Positions 38,921 through 51,170 of a DNA stretch of 64,000 nucleotides are shown here, one piece after another. The position numbers and the translations under genes were made by a program. Source of the stretch: Tachinus rufipes. Lineage: Eukaryota; Arthropoda; Insecta; Coleoptera; Staphylinidae. The notes under the pieces were generated by a model. It was given only the letters and a program-made list of their open reading frames with translations, was not told the DNA's origin and made no database searches. Location: NCBI GenBank assembly GCA_963932245.1, contig OZ010747.1:82411098-82475097 (forward strand), written 5' to 3'. Each line of letters opens with the position of its first letter. Position 1 is the first letter of the stretch.

Positions 38921-41699
38921 AACGAAAAAAAAATCGACTTTTTGCTCGATTTTCGAAAATTTCATTTGTGTTTGAAAGCATGTAAAACGAAAAAAAAAAA
39001 TCGACTTTTTGCTCGATTTTCGAAAATTTCATTTGTGTTTGAAAGCATGTGAAACGCGTAAAAAACGAAAAAAAATCGACTCTTCACTCGATTTTTGAAA
39101 ATTTCATTTGTGTTTGAAAGCATGTAAAACGCGTAAAAAACGAAAAAAAATCCACACTTCACTCGATTATTGCATGTGAAACGAAAAAAATATCGACTTT
39201 TTGCTCGATTTTCGAAAATTTCATTTGTGTTTGAAAGCATGTGAAACGAAAAAAAATCGACTTTTTGCTCGATTTTCGAAAATTTCATTTGTGTTTGAAA
39301 GCATGTGAATAGCGTAAAAAACGAAAAAAAATGGACTCTTCACTCGATTTTTGCATGTGAAACGAAAAAAAAATCGACTTTTGCTCAATTTTCGAAAATT
39401 TCATTTGTGTTTGAAAGCATGTAAAACGCGTAAAAAACGAAAAAAATCGACTCTTCACTCGATTTTTGAAAATTTCATTTGTGTTTGAAAGCATGTGAAA
39501 CGAAAAAAAAAATTGACCTTTTGCTCGATTTTCGAAAATTTCAGTTGTGTTTGAAAGCATGTGAAACGCGTAAAAAAAGAAAAAAATCGACTCTTCACTC
39601 GATTTTTGAAAATTTCATTTGTGTTTGAAGCATGTGAAACGAAAAAAAAATCGACTTTTTGCTCGATTTTCGAAAATTTCATTTGTGTTTGAAAGCATGT
39701 GAAACGCGTAAAAAACGAAAAAAAATCGACTCTTCACTCGATTTTTGCATGTGAAACGAAAAAAAAATCGACTTTTTGCTCGATTTTCAAAAATTTCATT
39801 TGATTTTGAAAGCATGTGAAACGCGTAAAAAACGAAAAAAAAAATCGTCTCTTCACTCAATTTTCGAAAATTTCATTTGTATTTGAAAGCATGTGAAACG
39901 CGTAAAAAACGAAAAAAATCGACTCTTCACTCGATTTTTGAAAATTTTATTTGTGTTTGAAAGCCTGTGAAACGAAAAAAAATCGACTTTTTGCTTGATT
40001 TTCGAAAATTTCATTTGTGTTTGATAGCATGTGAAACGCGTAAAAAACGAAAAAAAAATCGACTCTTCACTCGATTTTTGCATGTGAAACGAAAAAAAAA
40101 TCGACTTTTTGCTCGATTTTCGAAAATTTCATTTGTATTTGAAAGCATGTGAAACGCGTAAAAAACGAAAAAAAAATCGTCTCTTCACTCAATTTTCGAA
40201 AAGTTCATTTGTGTTTGAAAGCATGTGAAACAAAAAAAAATCGACTTTTTGCTAGATTTTCGAAAATTTCATTTGTGTTTGAAAGCATGTGAAACGAAAA
40301 AAATATCGACTTTTTGCTCGATTTTCGAAAATTTCATTTGTGTTTTAAAGCATGTGAAACGAAAAAAAAATCGACTTTTTGCTCGATTTTCGAAAATTTC
40401 ATTAGTGTTTGAAAGCATGTGACACGCGTAAAAAACGAAAAAAATCGACTCTTCACTCGATTTTTGAAAATTTCATTTGTGTTTGAAAGCATGTGAAACG
40501 CGTAAAAAACGAAAAAAATCGACTCTTCACTCGATTTTCAAAAATTTTATTTGTGTTTGATAGCATGTGAAACGCGTAAAAAACGAAAAAAAATCGACTC
40601 TTCACTCGATTTTTGCATGTGAAACGAAAAAAAAATCGACTTTTTGCTCGATTTTCGAAAATTTCATTTGTGTTTGAAAGCATGTGAAACGCGTAAAAAA
40701 CGAAAAAAAAATCGACTCTTCACTCGATTTTCGAAAAGTTCATTTGTGTTTGAAAGCATGTGAAACGCGTAAAAAACAAAAAAAAATCGACTCTTCACTC
40801 GATTTTCGAAAAGTTCATTTGTGTTTGAAAGCATGTAAAACGCGTAAAAAACGAAAAAAAAATCGACTCTTCACTCGATTTTCGAAAAGTTCATTTGTGT
40901 TTGAAAGCATGTGAAACGAAAAAAAAATCGACTTTTTGCTCGATTTTCGAAAATTTCATTTGTGTTGAAAGCATGTGAAACGAAAAAAAATCGACTTTTT
41001 GCTAGATTTTCGATAATTTCATTTGTGTTTGAAAGCATGTGAAACGCGTAAAAAACGAAAAAAAATCGACTCTTTACTCGATTTTTCGAAAATTTCATTT
41101 GTGTTTGAAAGCATATGAAACGAAAAAAAATCGACTTTTTGCTCGATTTTCGAAAATTTCATTTGTGTTTGAAAGCATGTGAAACGCGTAAAAAACGAAA
41201 AAAAAAATCGACTCTTCACTCGATTTTTGAAAATTTCGTTTGTGTTTGAAAGCATGTGAAACGCGTAAAAAACGAAAAAAAAAATCGACTCTTCACTCGA
41301 TTTTTGAAAATTTCGTTTGTGTTTGAAAGCATGTGAAACCAAAAAAAAATCGACTTTTTGCTCGATTTTCGAAAATTTCATTTGTGTTTGAAAGCATGTG
41401 AAACGCGTAAAAAACGAAAAAAAAATCGACTCTACTCGATTTTTGAAAATTTCGTTTGTGTTTGAAAGCATGTGAAACGAAAAAAAAATCGACTTTTTGC
41501 TCGATTTTCGAAAATTTCATTTGTGTTTGAAAGCATGTGAAACAAAAAAAAAATTGACTTTTTGCTCGATTTTCGAAAATTTCATTTGTGTTTGAAAGCA
41601 TGTGAAACGAAAAAAAAAATCGACTTTTTGCTCGATTTTCGAAAATTTCATTTGTGTTTGAAAGCAAGTGAAACGAAAAAAAAAATCGACTTTTTGCTC

Positions 41700-42110
41700 G
41701 ATTTTCGAAAATTTCTTTTGTGTTGAAAGCATGTGAAACGCGTAAAAAACGAAAAAAAAAATCGACTCTTCACTCAATTTTCGAAAATTTCATTTGTGTT
41801 TGAAAGCATGTAAAACGCGTAAAAAACGAAAAAAAATCGACTCCACTCGATTTTTGCATGTGAAACGGAAAAAAAATCGACTTTTTGCTCGATTTTCGAA
41901 AATTTCATTTGTATTTGAAAGCATGTGAAACGCGTTAAAAACGAAAAAAAATGGACTCTTCACTCGATTTTTGAAAATTTCATTTGTGTTTGAAAGCATG
42001 TAAAACGCGTAAAAAACGAAAAAAAATCGACACTTCACTCGATTATTGCATGTGAAACGAAAAAAAAAATCGAATTTTTGCTCAATTTTCGAAAATTTCA
42101 TTTGTGTTTG
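41700..42110 (-). repeat. array segment repeated 1,412 bases downstream
   Basis: The markers TTTCTTTTGTGTTGAAAGC, GACTCCACTCGATTTTTGC, CGCGTTAAAAACG and GATTATTGCATG occur in the same order here and at about 43,120-43,520. Confidence 0.8.
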
Positions 42111-43559
42111 AAAGCATGTGAAACGAAAAAAAAATCGACTTTTTGCTCGATTTTCGAAAATTTCATTTGTGTTTGAAAGCATGTGAAACGCGTAAAAAAC
42201 GAAAAAAATCGACTCTTCACTCGATTTTTGAAAATTTCATTTGTGTTTGAAAGCATGTGAAACGCGTAAAAAACGAAAAAAAAAATCGACTCTTCACTCG
42301 ATTTTCGAAAAGTTCATTTGTGTTTGAAAGCATGTGAAACGCGTAAAAAACGAAAAAAAAATCGACTTTTTACTCGATTTTCGAAAAGTTCATTTGTGTT
42401 TGAAAGCATGTGAAACGAAAAAAAAATCGACTTTTTGCTCGATTTTCGAAAATTTCATTTGTGTTTGAAAGCATGTGAAACGCGTAAAAAACGAAAAAAA
42501 AATGGACTCTTCACTCGATTTTTGCATGTGAAACGAAAAAAAAAATCGACTTTTGCTCGATTTTCGAAAATTTCATTTGTGTTTGATAGCATGTGAAACG
42601 CGTAAAAAACGAAAAAAAATCGACTCTTCACTCGATTTTTCGAAAATTTCATTTGTGTTTGAAAGCATGTGAAACGAAAAAAAATCGACTTTTTGCTCGA
42701 TTTTCGAAAATTTCATTTGTGTTTGATAGCATGTGAAACGCGTAAAAAACGAAAAAAAATCGACTCTTCACTCGATTTTTCGAAAATTTCATTTGTGTTT
42801 GAAAGCATGTGAAACGAAAAAAAATCGACTTTTTGCTCGATTTTCGAAAATTTCATTTGTGTTTGAAAGCATGTGAAACGCGTAAAAAACGAAAAAAAAA
42901 TGGACTCTTCACTCGATTTTCGAAAATTTCGTTTGTGTTTGAAAGCATGTGAAACGAAAAAAAAATTGACTTTTTGATCGATTTTCGAAAATTTCACTTG
43001 TGTTTGTGAAACGCGGTAAAATGGAAAAAAAATCGACTCTTCCCTCGATTTTTCGAAAATTTCATTTGTGTTTGAAAGCATGTGAAACGAAAAAAAATCG
43101 ACTTTTTGCTCGATTTTCGAAAATTTCTTTTGTGTTGAAAGCATGTGAAACGCGTAAAAAACGAAAAAAAAAATCGACTCTTCACTCAATTTTCGAAAAT
43201 TTCATTTGTGTTTGAAAGCATGTAAAACGCGTAAAAAACGAAAAAAAATCGACTCCACTCGATTTTTGCATGTGAAACGGAAAAAAAATCGACTTTTTGC
43301 TCGATTTTGGAAAATTTCATTTGTATTTGAAAGCATGTGAAACGCGTTAAAAACGAAAAAAAATGGACTCTTCACTCGATTTTTGAAAATTTCATTTGTG
43401 TTTGAAAGCATGTAAAACGCGTAAAAAACGAAAAAAAATCGACACTTCACTCGATTATTGCATGTGAAACGAAAAAAAAAATCGAATTTTTGCTTAATTT
43501 TCGAAAATTTCATTTGTGTTTGAAAGCATGTGAAACGCGTAAAAAACGAAAAAAAAAAT

Positions 43560-45000
43560 CGACTCTTCACTCGATTTTCGAAAAGTTCATTTGTGTTTGA
43601 AAGCATGTGAAACGCGTAAAAAACGAAAAAAAAAATCGACTCTTCACTCGATTTTCGAAAAGTTCATTTGTGTTTGAAAGCATGTGAAACGAAAAAAAAT
43701 CGACTTTTTGCTCGATTTTCGAAAATTTCATTTGTGTTTGAAAGCATGTGAAACGCGTAAAAAACGAAAAAAAAATGGACTCTTCACTCGATTTTTGCAT
43801 GTGAAACGAAAAAAAAAATCGACTTTTGCGCGATTTTCGAAAATTTCATTTGTGTTTGAAAGCATGTGAAACGAAAAAAAATCGACTGTTTGCTTGATTT
43901 TCGAAAATTTCATTTGTGTTTGATAGCATGTGAAACGCGTAAAAAACGAAAAAAAATCGACTCTTCACTCGATTTTTCGAAAATTTCATTTGTGTTTGAA
44001 AGCATGTGAAACGAAAAAAAATCGACTTTTTGCTCGATTTTCGAAAATTTCATTTGTGTTTGAAAGCATGTGAAACGCGTAAAAAACGAAAAAAAAAATC
44101 GACTCTTCACTCGATTTTTGAAAATTTCGTTTGTGTTTGAAAGCATGTGAAACGAAAAAAAAATCGACTTTTTGCTCGATTTTCGAAAATTTCATTTGTG
44201 TTTGAAAGCATGTGAAACGCGTAAAAAACGAAAAAAATCGACTCTTCACTCGATTTTTGAAAATTTCATTTGTGTTTGAAAGCATGTGAAACGCGTAAAA
44301 AACGAAAAAAAAAATCGACTCTTCACTCGATTTTCGAAAAGTTCATTTGTGTTTGAAAGCATGTGAAACGCGTAAAAAACGAAAAAAAAATCGACTCTTC
44401 ACTCGATTTTCGAAAAGTTCATTTGTGTTTGAAAGCATGTGAAACGAAAAAAAATCGACTTTTTGCTCGATTTTCGAAAATTTCATTTGTGTTTGAAAGC
44501 ATGTGAAACGCGTAAAAAACGAAAAAAAAATGGACTCTTCACTCGATTTTTGCATGTGAAACGAAAAAAAAAATCGACTTTTGCGCGATTTTCGAAAATT
44601 TCATTTGTGTTTGAAAGCATGTGAAACGAAAAAAAATCGACTGTTTGCTTGATTTTCGAAAATTTCATTTGTGTTTGATAGCATGTGAAACGCGTAAAAA
44701 ACGAAAAAAAATCGACTCTTCACTCGATTTTTCGAAAATTTCATTTGTGTTTGAAAGCATGTGAAACGAAAAAAAATCGACTTTTTGCTCGATTTTCGAA
44801 AATTTCATTTGTGTTTGAAAGCATGTGAAACGCGTAAAAAACGAAAAAAAAAAATCGACTCTTCACTCGATTTTTGAAAATTTCGTTTGTGTTTGAAAGC
44901 ATGTGAAACGAAAAAAAAATCGACTTTTTGCTCGATTTTCGAAAATTTTATTTGTGTTTGAAAGCATGTGAAACGCGTAAAAAACGAAAAAAAATCGACT
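43560..45000 (-). repeat. tandem duplication of a 755-base block
   Basis: Two adjacent copies share rare changes at a constant distance of 755: TTGCGCGATTTTCG at about 43,826 and 44,581, and GACTGTTTGCTTGATTTT at about 43,885 and 44,640. Near-perfect identity means a recent event, most simply unequal crossing-over. Confidence 0.85.
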
Positions 45001-46559
45001 CTACTCGATTTTTGAAAATTTCGTTTGTGTTTGAAAGCATGTGAAACGAAAAAAAAATCGACTTTTTGCTCGATTTTCGAAAATTTCATTTGTGTTTGAA
45101 AGCATGTGAAACGAAAAAAAAATCGACTTTTTGCTCGATTTTCGAAAATTTCATTTGTGTTTGTAAGCATGTGAAACGCGTAAAAAACGAAAAAAAAATG
45201 GACTCTTCACTCGATTTTTGCATGTGAAACGAAAAAAAAAATCGACTTTTGCTCGATTTTCGAAAATTTCATTTGTGTTTGAAAGCATGTAAAACGAAAA
45301 AAAAATCGACTTTTTGCTAGATTTTCGAAAATTTCATTTGTGTTTGAAAGCATGTGAAACGCGTAAAAAACGAAAAAAAAATGGACTCTTCACTCGATTT
45401 TCGAAAATTTCATTTGTGTTTGAAAGCATGTGAAACGAAAAAAAAATTGACTTTTTGATCGATTTTCGAAAATTTCACTTGTGTTTGTGAAACGCGGTAA
45501 AATGGAAAAAAAATCGACTCTTCCCTCGATTTTTCGAAAATTTCATTTGTGTTTGAAAGCATGTGAAACGAAAAAAAATCGACTTTTTGCTCGATTTTCG
45601 AAAATTTCATTTGTGTTTGAAAGCATGTGAAACGCGTAAAAAACGAAAAAAAATCGACTCTTCACTCGATTTTTGAAAATTTCATTTGTGTTTGAAAGCA
45701 TGTAAAACGCGTAAAAAACGAAAAAAAATCGACTCTTCCCTCGATTTTTCGAAAATTTCATTTGTGTTTGAAAGCATGTGAAACGAAAAAAAATCGACTT
45801 TTTGCTCGATTTTCGAAAATTTCATTTGTGTTTGAAAGCATTTGAAACGAAAAAAAAAATCGACTTTGTGGTCGATTTTCGAAAATTTCATTTGTGTTTG
45901 AAAGCATGTGAAACGAAAAAAAAATCGACTTTTTGCTCGATTTTCGAAAATTTCATTTGTGTTTGAAAGCATGTGAAACGAAAACAAAAAATCGACTTTT
46001 TGCTCGATTTTCGAAAATTTCATTTGTGTTTGAAAGCATGTGAAACGCGTAAAAAACGAAAAAAAATCGACTCTTCACTCGATTTTTCGAAAATTTCATT
46101 TGTGTTTGAAAGCATGTGAAACGAAAAAAAAAATCGACTTTTGCTCGATTTTCGAAAATTTCATTTGTGTTTGAAAGCATGTGAAACGAAAAAAAAATCG
46201 ACTCTTCACTCGATTTTCGAAAATTTCGTTTGTGTTTGAAAGCATGTGAAACAAAAAAAAAATCGATTTTTTGATCGATTTTCGAAAATTTCACTTGTGT
46301 TTGTGAAACGCGGTAAAATGAAAAAAAAATCGACTCTTCACTCGATTTTTGCATGTGAAACGAAAAAAAAATCGACTTTTTGCTCGATTTTCGAAAATTT
46401 CATTTGTGTTTGAAAGCATGTAAAACGAAAAAAAAAAATCGACTTTTTGCTCGATTTTCGAAAATTTCATTTGTGTTTTAAAGCATGTGAAACGCGTAAA
46501 AAACGAAAAAAATCGACTCTTCACTCGATTTTTGAAAATTTCATTTGTGTTTGAAAGCA

Positions 46560-48880
46560 TGTGAAACGCGTAAAAAACGAAAAAAATCGACTCTTCACTC
46601 GATTTTCAAAAATTTCATTTGTGTTTGAAAGCATGTGAAACGCGTAAAAAACGAAAAAAATCGACTCTTCACTCGATTTTCAAAAATTTCATTTGTGTTT
46701 GATAGCATGTGAAACGCGTAAAAAACGAAAAAAAATCGACTCTTCACTCGATTTTTGCATGTGAAACGAAAAAAAAATCGACTTTTTGCTCGATTTTCGA
46801 AAATTTCATTTGTGTTTGAAAGCATTTGAAACGAAAAAAAAATCGACTTTTTGGTCGATTTTCGAAAATTTCATTTGTGTTTGAAAGCATGTGAAACGAA
46901 AAAAAAATCGACTTTTTGCTCGATTTTCGAAAAGTTCATTTGTGTTTGAAAGCATGTGAAACGCGTAAAAAACGAAAAAAAAACGACTCTTCACTCGATT
47001 TTCAAAAATTTCATTTGTGTTTGAAAGCATGTGAAACGAAAAAAAATCGACTTTTTGCTCGATTTTCGAAAATTTCATTTGTGTTTGAAAGCATGTGAAA
47101 CGAAAAAAAAAATCGACTTTTTGCTCGATTTTCGAAAATTTCATTTGTGTTTTAAAGCATGTGAAACGCATAAAAAACGAAAAAAATCGACTCTTCACTC
47201 GATTTTTGAAAATTTCATTTGTGTTTGAAAGCATGTGAAACGCGTAAAAAACGAAAAAAATCGACTCTTCACTCGATTTTCAAAAATTTCATTTGTGTTT
47301 GAAAGCATGTGAAACGCGTAAAAAACGAAAAAAATCGACTCTTCACTCGATTTTCAAAAATTTCATTTGTGTTTGATAGCATGTGAAACGCGTAAAAAAC
47401 GAAAAAAAATCGACTCTTCACTCGATTTTTGCATGTGAAACGAAAAAAAAATCGACTTTTTGCTCGATTTTCGAAAATTTTATTTGTGTTTGAAAGCATT
47501 TGAAACGAAAAAAAAATCGACTTTTTGGTCGATTTTCGAAAATTTCATTTGTGTTTGAAAGCATGTGAAACGAAAAAAAAATCGACTTTTTGCTCGATTT
47601 TCAAAAATTTCATTTGTGTTTGAAAGCATGTGAAACAAAAAAAAAATCGACTTTTTGCTCGATTTTCGAAAATTTCATTTGTGTTTGAAAGCATGTGAAA
47701 CGAAAAAAAAAAATCGACTTTTTGCTCGATTTTCGAAAATTTCATTTGTGTTTGAAAGCATGTGAAACGAAAAAAAAATCGACTTTTTGCTCGATTTTCG
47801 AAAATTTCATTTGTGTTTGAAAGCATGTGAAACGCGTAAAAAACGAAAAAAAAAATCGACTCTTCACTCGATTTTTGCATGTGAAACGAAAAAAAAATCG
47901 ACTTTTTGCTCGATTTTCGAAAACTTTACTTGTGTTTGTGAAACGCGGTAAAATGGAAAAAAAATCGACTCTTCACTCGATTTTTGCATGTGAAACAAAA
48001 AAAAAATCGACTTTTTGGTCGATTTTCGAAAAGTTCATTTGTGTTTGAAAGCATGTGAAACGAAAAAAAAATCGACTTTTTGCTCGATTTTCGAAAAGTT
48101 CATTTGTGTTTAAAAGCATGTGAAACGCGGTAAAAAAGAAAAAAAATCGACTCTTCACTCGATTTTTGCATGTGAAACGAAAAAAAAAATCGACTTTTTG
48201 CTCGATTTTCGAAAAGTTCATTTGTGTTTAAAAGCATGTGAAACGCGGTAAAAAAGAAAAAAAATCGACTCTTCACTCGATTTTTGCATGTGAAACGAAA
48301 AAAAAAATCGACTTTTTGCTCGATTTTCGAAAAGTTCATTTGTGTTTAAAAGCATGTGAAACGCGGTAAAAAAGAAAAAAAATCGACTCTTCACTCGATT
48401 TTTGCATGTGAAACGAAAAAAATATCGACTTTTTGCTCGATTTTCGAAAATTTCATTTGTGTTTTAAAGCATGTGAAACGCGTAAAAAACGAAAAAAATC
48501 GACTCTTCACTCGATTTTTGAAAATTTCATTTGTGTTTGAAAGCATGTGAAACGCGTAAAAAACGAAAAAAATCGACTCTTCACTCGATTTTCAAAAATT
48601 TCATTTGTGTTTGAAAGCATGTGAAACGCGTAAAAAACGAAAAAAATCGACTCTTCACTCGATTTTCAAAAATTTCATTTGTGTTTGATAGCATGTGAAA
48701 CGCGTAAAAAACGAAAAAAAATCGACTCTTCACTCGATTTTTGCATGTGAAACGAAAAAAAAATCGACTTTTTGCTCGATTTTCGAAAATTTCATTTGTG
48801 TTTGAAAGCATTTGAAACGAAAAAAAAATCGACTTTTTGGTCGATTTTCGAAAATTTTATTTGTGTTTGAAAGCATGTGA
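46560..48880 (-). repeat. segment present three times
   Basis: A series of B units carrying TTTTCAAAAA, then a unit deleted to TTTTTGCATG, then AAGCATTTGAAACG and TTTTTGGTCG. It occurs at about 46,560-46,860, 47,234-47,535 and 48,546-48,845 (distances 674 and 1,312). Confidence 0.8.
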
Positions 48881-49984
48881 AACGAAAAAAAAATCGACTT
48901 TTTGCTCGATTTTCGAAAAGTTCATTTGTGTTTGAAAGCATGTGAAACGCGTAAAAAACGAAAAAAAAAACGACTCTTTACTCGATTTTCAAAAATTTCA
49001 TTTGTGTTTGAAAGCATGTGAATCGAAAAAAAAATCGACTTTTTGCTCGATTTTCGAAAATTTCATTTGTGTTTGAAAGCATGTGAAACGAAAAAAAAAA
49101 TCGACTTTTTGCTCGATTTTCGAAAATTTCATTTGTGTTTGAAAGCATGTGAAACGCGTAAAAAACGAAAAAAAATCGTCTCTTCACTCATTTTTCGAAA
49201 ATTTCATTTGTGTTTGAAAGCATGTGAAACGAAAAAAAAATCGACTTTTTGCTCGATTTTCGAAAAGTTCATTTGTGTTTGAAAGCATGTGAAACGCGTA
49301 AAAAACGAAAAAAAATCGTCTCTTCACTCATTTTTCGAAAATTTCATTTGTGTTTGAAAGCATGTGAAACGGAAAAAAAATCGACTTTTTGCTCGATTTT
49401 CGAAAAGTTCATTTGTGTTTGAAAGCATGTGAAACGCGGTAAAAAAGAAAAAAAATCGACTCTTCACTCGATTTTTGCATGTGAAACGAAAAAAAAAATC
49501 GACTTTTTGGTCGATTTTCGAAAATTTCATTTGTGTTTGAAAGCATGTGAAACGCTTAAAAAACGAAAAAAATCGACTCTTCACTCGATTTTTGAAAATT
49601 TCATTTGTGTTTGAAAGCATGTGAAACGCGGTAAAAAAGAAAAAAAATCGACTCTTCACTCGATTTTTGCATGTGAAACGAAAAAAAAAATCGACTTTTT
49701 GCTCGATTTTCGAAAATTTCATTTGTGTTTGAAAGCATGTGAAACGAAAAAAAAATCGACTTTTTGCTCGATTTTCGAAAATTTCATTTGTGTTTGAAAG
49801 CATGTGAAACGCTTAAAAAACGAAAAAAATCGACTCTTCACTCGATTTTTGAAAATTTCATTTGTGTTTGAAAGCATGTGAAACGAAAAAAAAAATCGAC
49901 TTTTTGCTCGATTTTCGAAAATTTCAGTTGTGTTTGAAAGCATGTGAAACGCGTAAAAAACGAAAAAAAAATCGACTCTTCACT

Positions 49985-51170
49985 CGATTTTTGAAAATTT
50001 CATTTGTGTTTGAAAGCATGTGAAACGAAAAAAAAATCGACTTTTTGCTCGATTTTCGAAAATTTCATTTGTGTTTGAAAGCATGTGAAACGAAAAAAAA
50101 ATCGACTTTTTGCTCGATTTTCGAAAATTTCATTTGTGTTTGAAAGCATGTGAAACGAAAAAAAAATCGACTTTTTGCTCGATTTTCGAAAATTTCATTT
50201 GTGTTTGAAAGCATGTGAAACGCGTAAAAAACGAAAAAAAATCGACCCTTCACTTGATTTTTGCATGTGAAACTAAAAAAAATCGACTTTTTGCTCGATT
50301 TTCGAAAATTTCATTTGTGTTTGAAAGCATGTGAAACGAAAAAAAAATCGACTTTTTGCTCGATTTTCGAAAATTTCATTTGTGTTTGAAAGCATGTGAA
50401 ACGAAAAAAAAATCGACTTTTTGCTCGAATTTCAAAAATTTCATTTGTGTTTGAAAGCATGTGAATCGAAAAAAAATCGACTTTTTGCTTGATTTTCGAA
50501 AAATTCATTTGTGTTTGAAAGCATGTGAAACGCGTAAAAAACGAAAAAAAATCGACTCTTCACTCGATTTTCAAAAATTTCATTTGTGTTTGAAAGCATG
50601 TGAAACGAAAAAAAAATCGACTGTTTGCTCGATTTTCGAAAAGTTCATTTGTGTTTGAAAGCATGTGAAACGCGTAAAAAACGAAAAAAAAATTGACTCT
50701 TCACTCGATTTTTGAAAATTTCATTTGTGTTTGAAAGCATGTGAAACGAAAAAAAAATCGACTTTTTGCTCGATTTTCGAAAATTTCATTTGTGTTTGAA
50801 AGCATGTGAAACGAAAAAAAAATCGACTTTTTGCTCGATTTTCGAAAATTTCATTTGTGTTTGAAAGCATGTGAAACGAAAAAAAAATCGACTTTTTGCT
50901 CGATTTTCGAAAATTTCATTTGTGTTTGAAAGCATGTGAAACGCGTAAAAAACGAAAAAAAATCGACCCTTCACTTGATTTTTGCATGTGAAACTAAAAA
51001 AAATCGACTTTTTGCTCGATTTTCGAAAATTTCATTTGTGTTTGAAAGCATGTGAAACGAAAAAAAAATCGACTTTTTGCTCGATTTTCGAAAATTTCAT
51101 TTGTGTTTGAAAGCATGTGAAACGAAAAAAAAATCGACTTTTTGCTCGAATTTCGAAAATTTCATTTGTG
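49985..51170 (-). repeat. tandem duplication of a 721-base block
   Basis: The marker CGACCCTTCACTTGATTTTTG with GTGAAACTAAAAAAAATCG directly after it occurs at about 50,243 and 50,964. The flanking units are identical at a distance of 721 bases. Confidence 0.85.
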
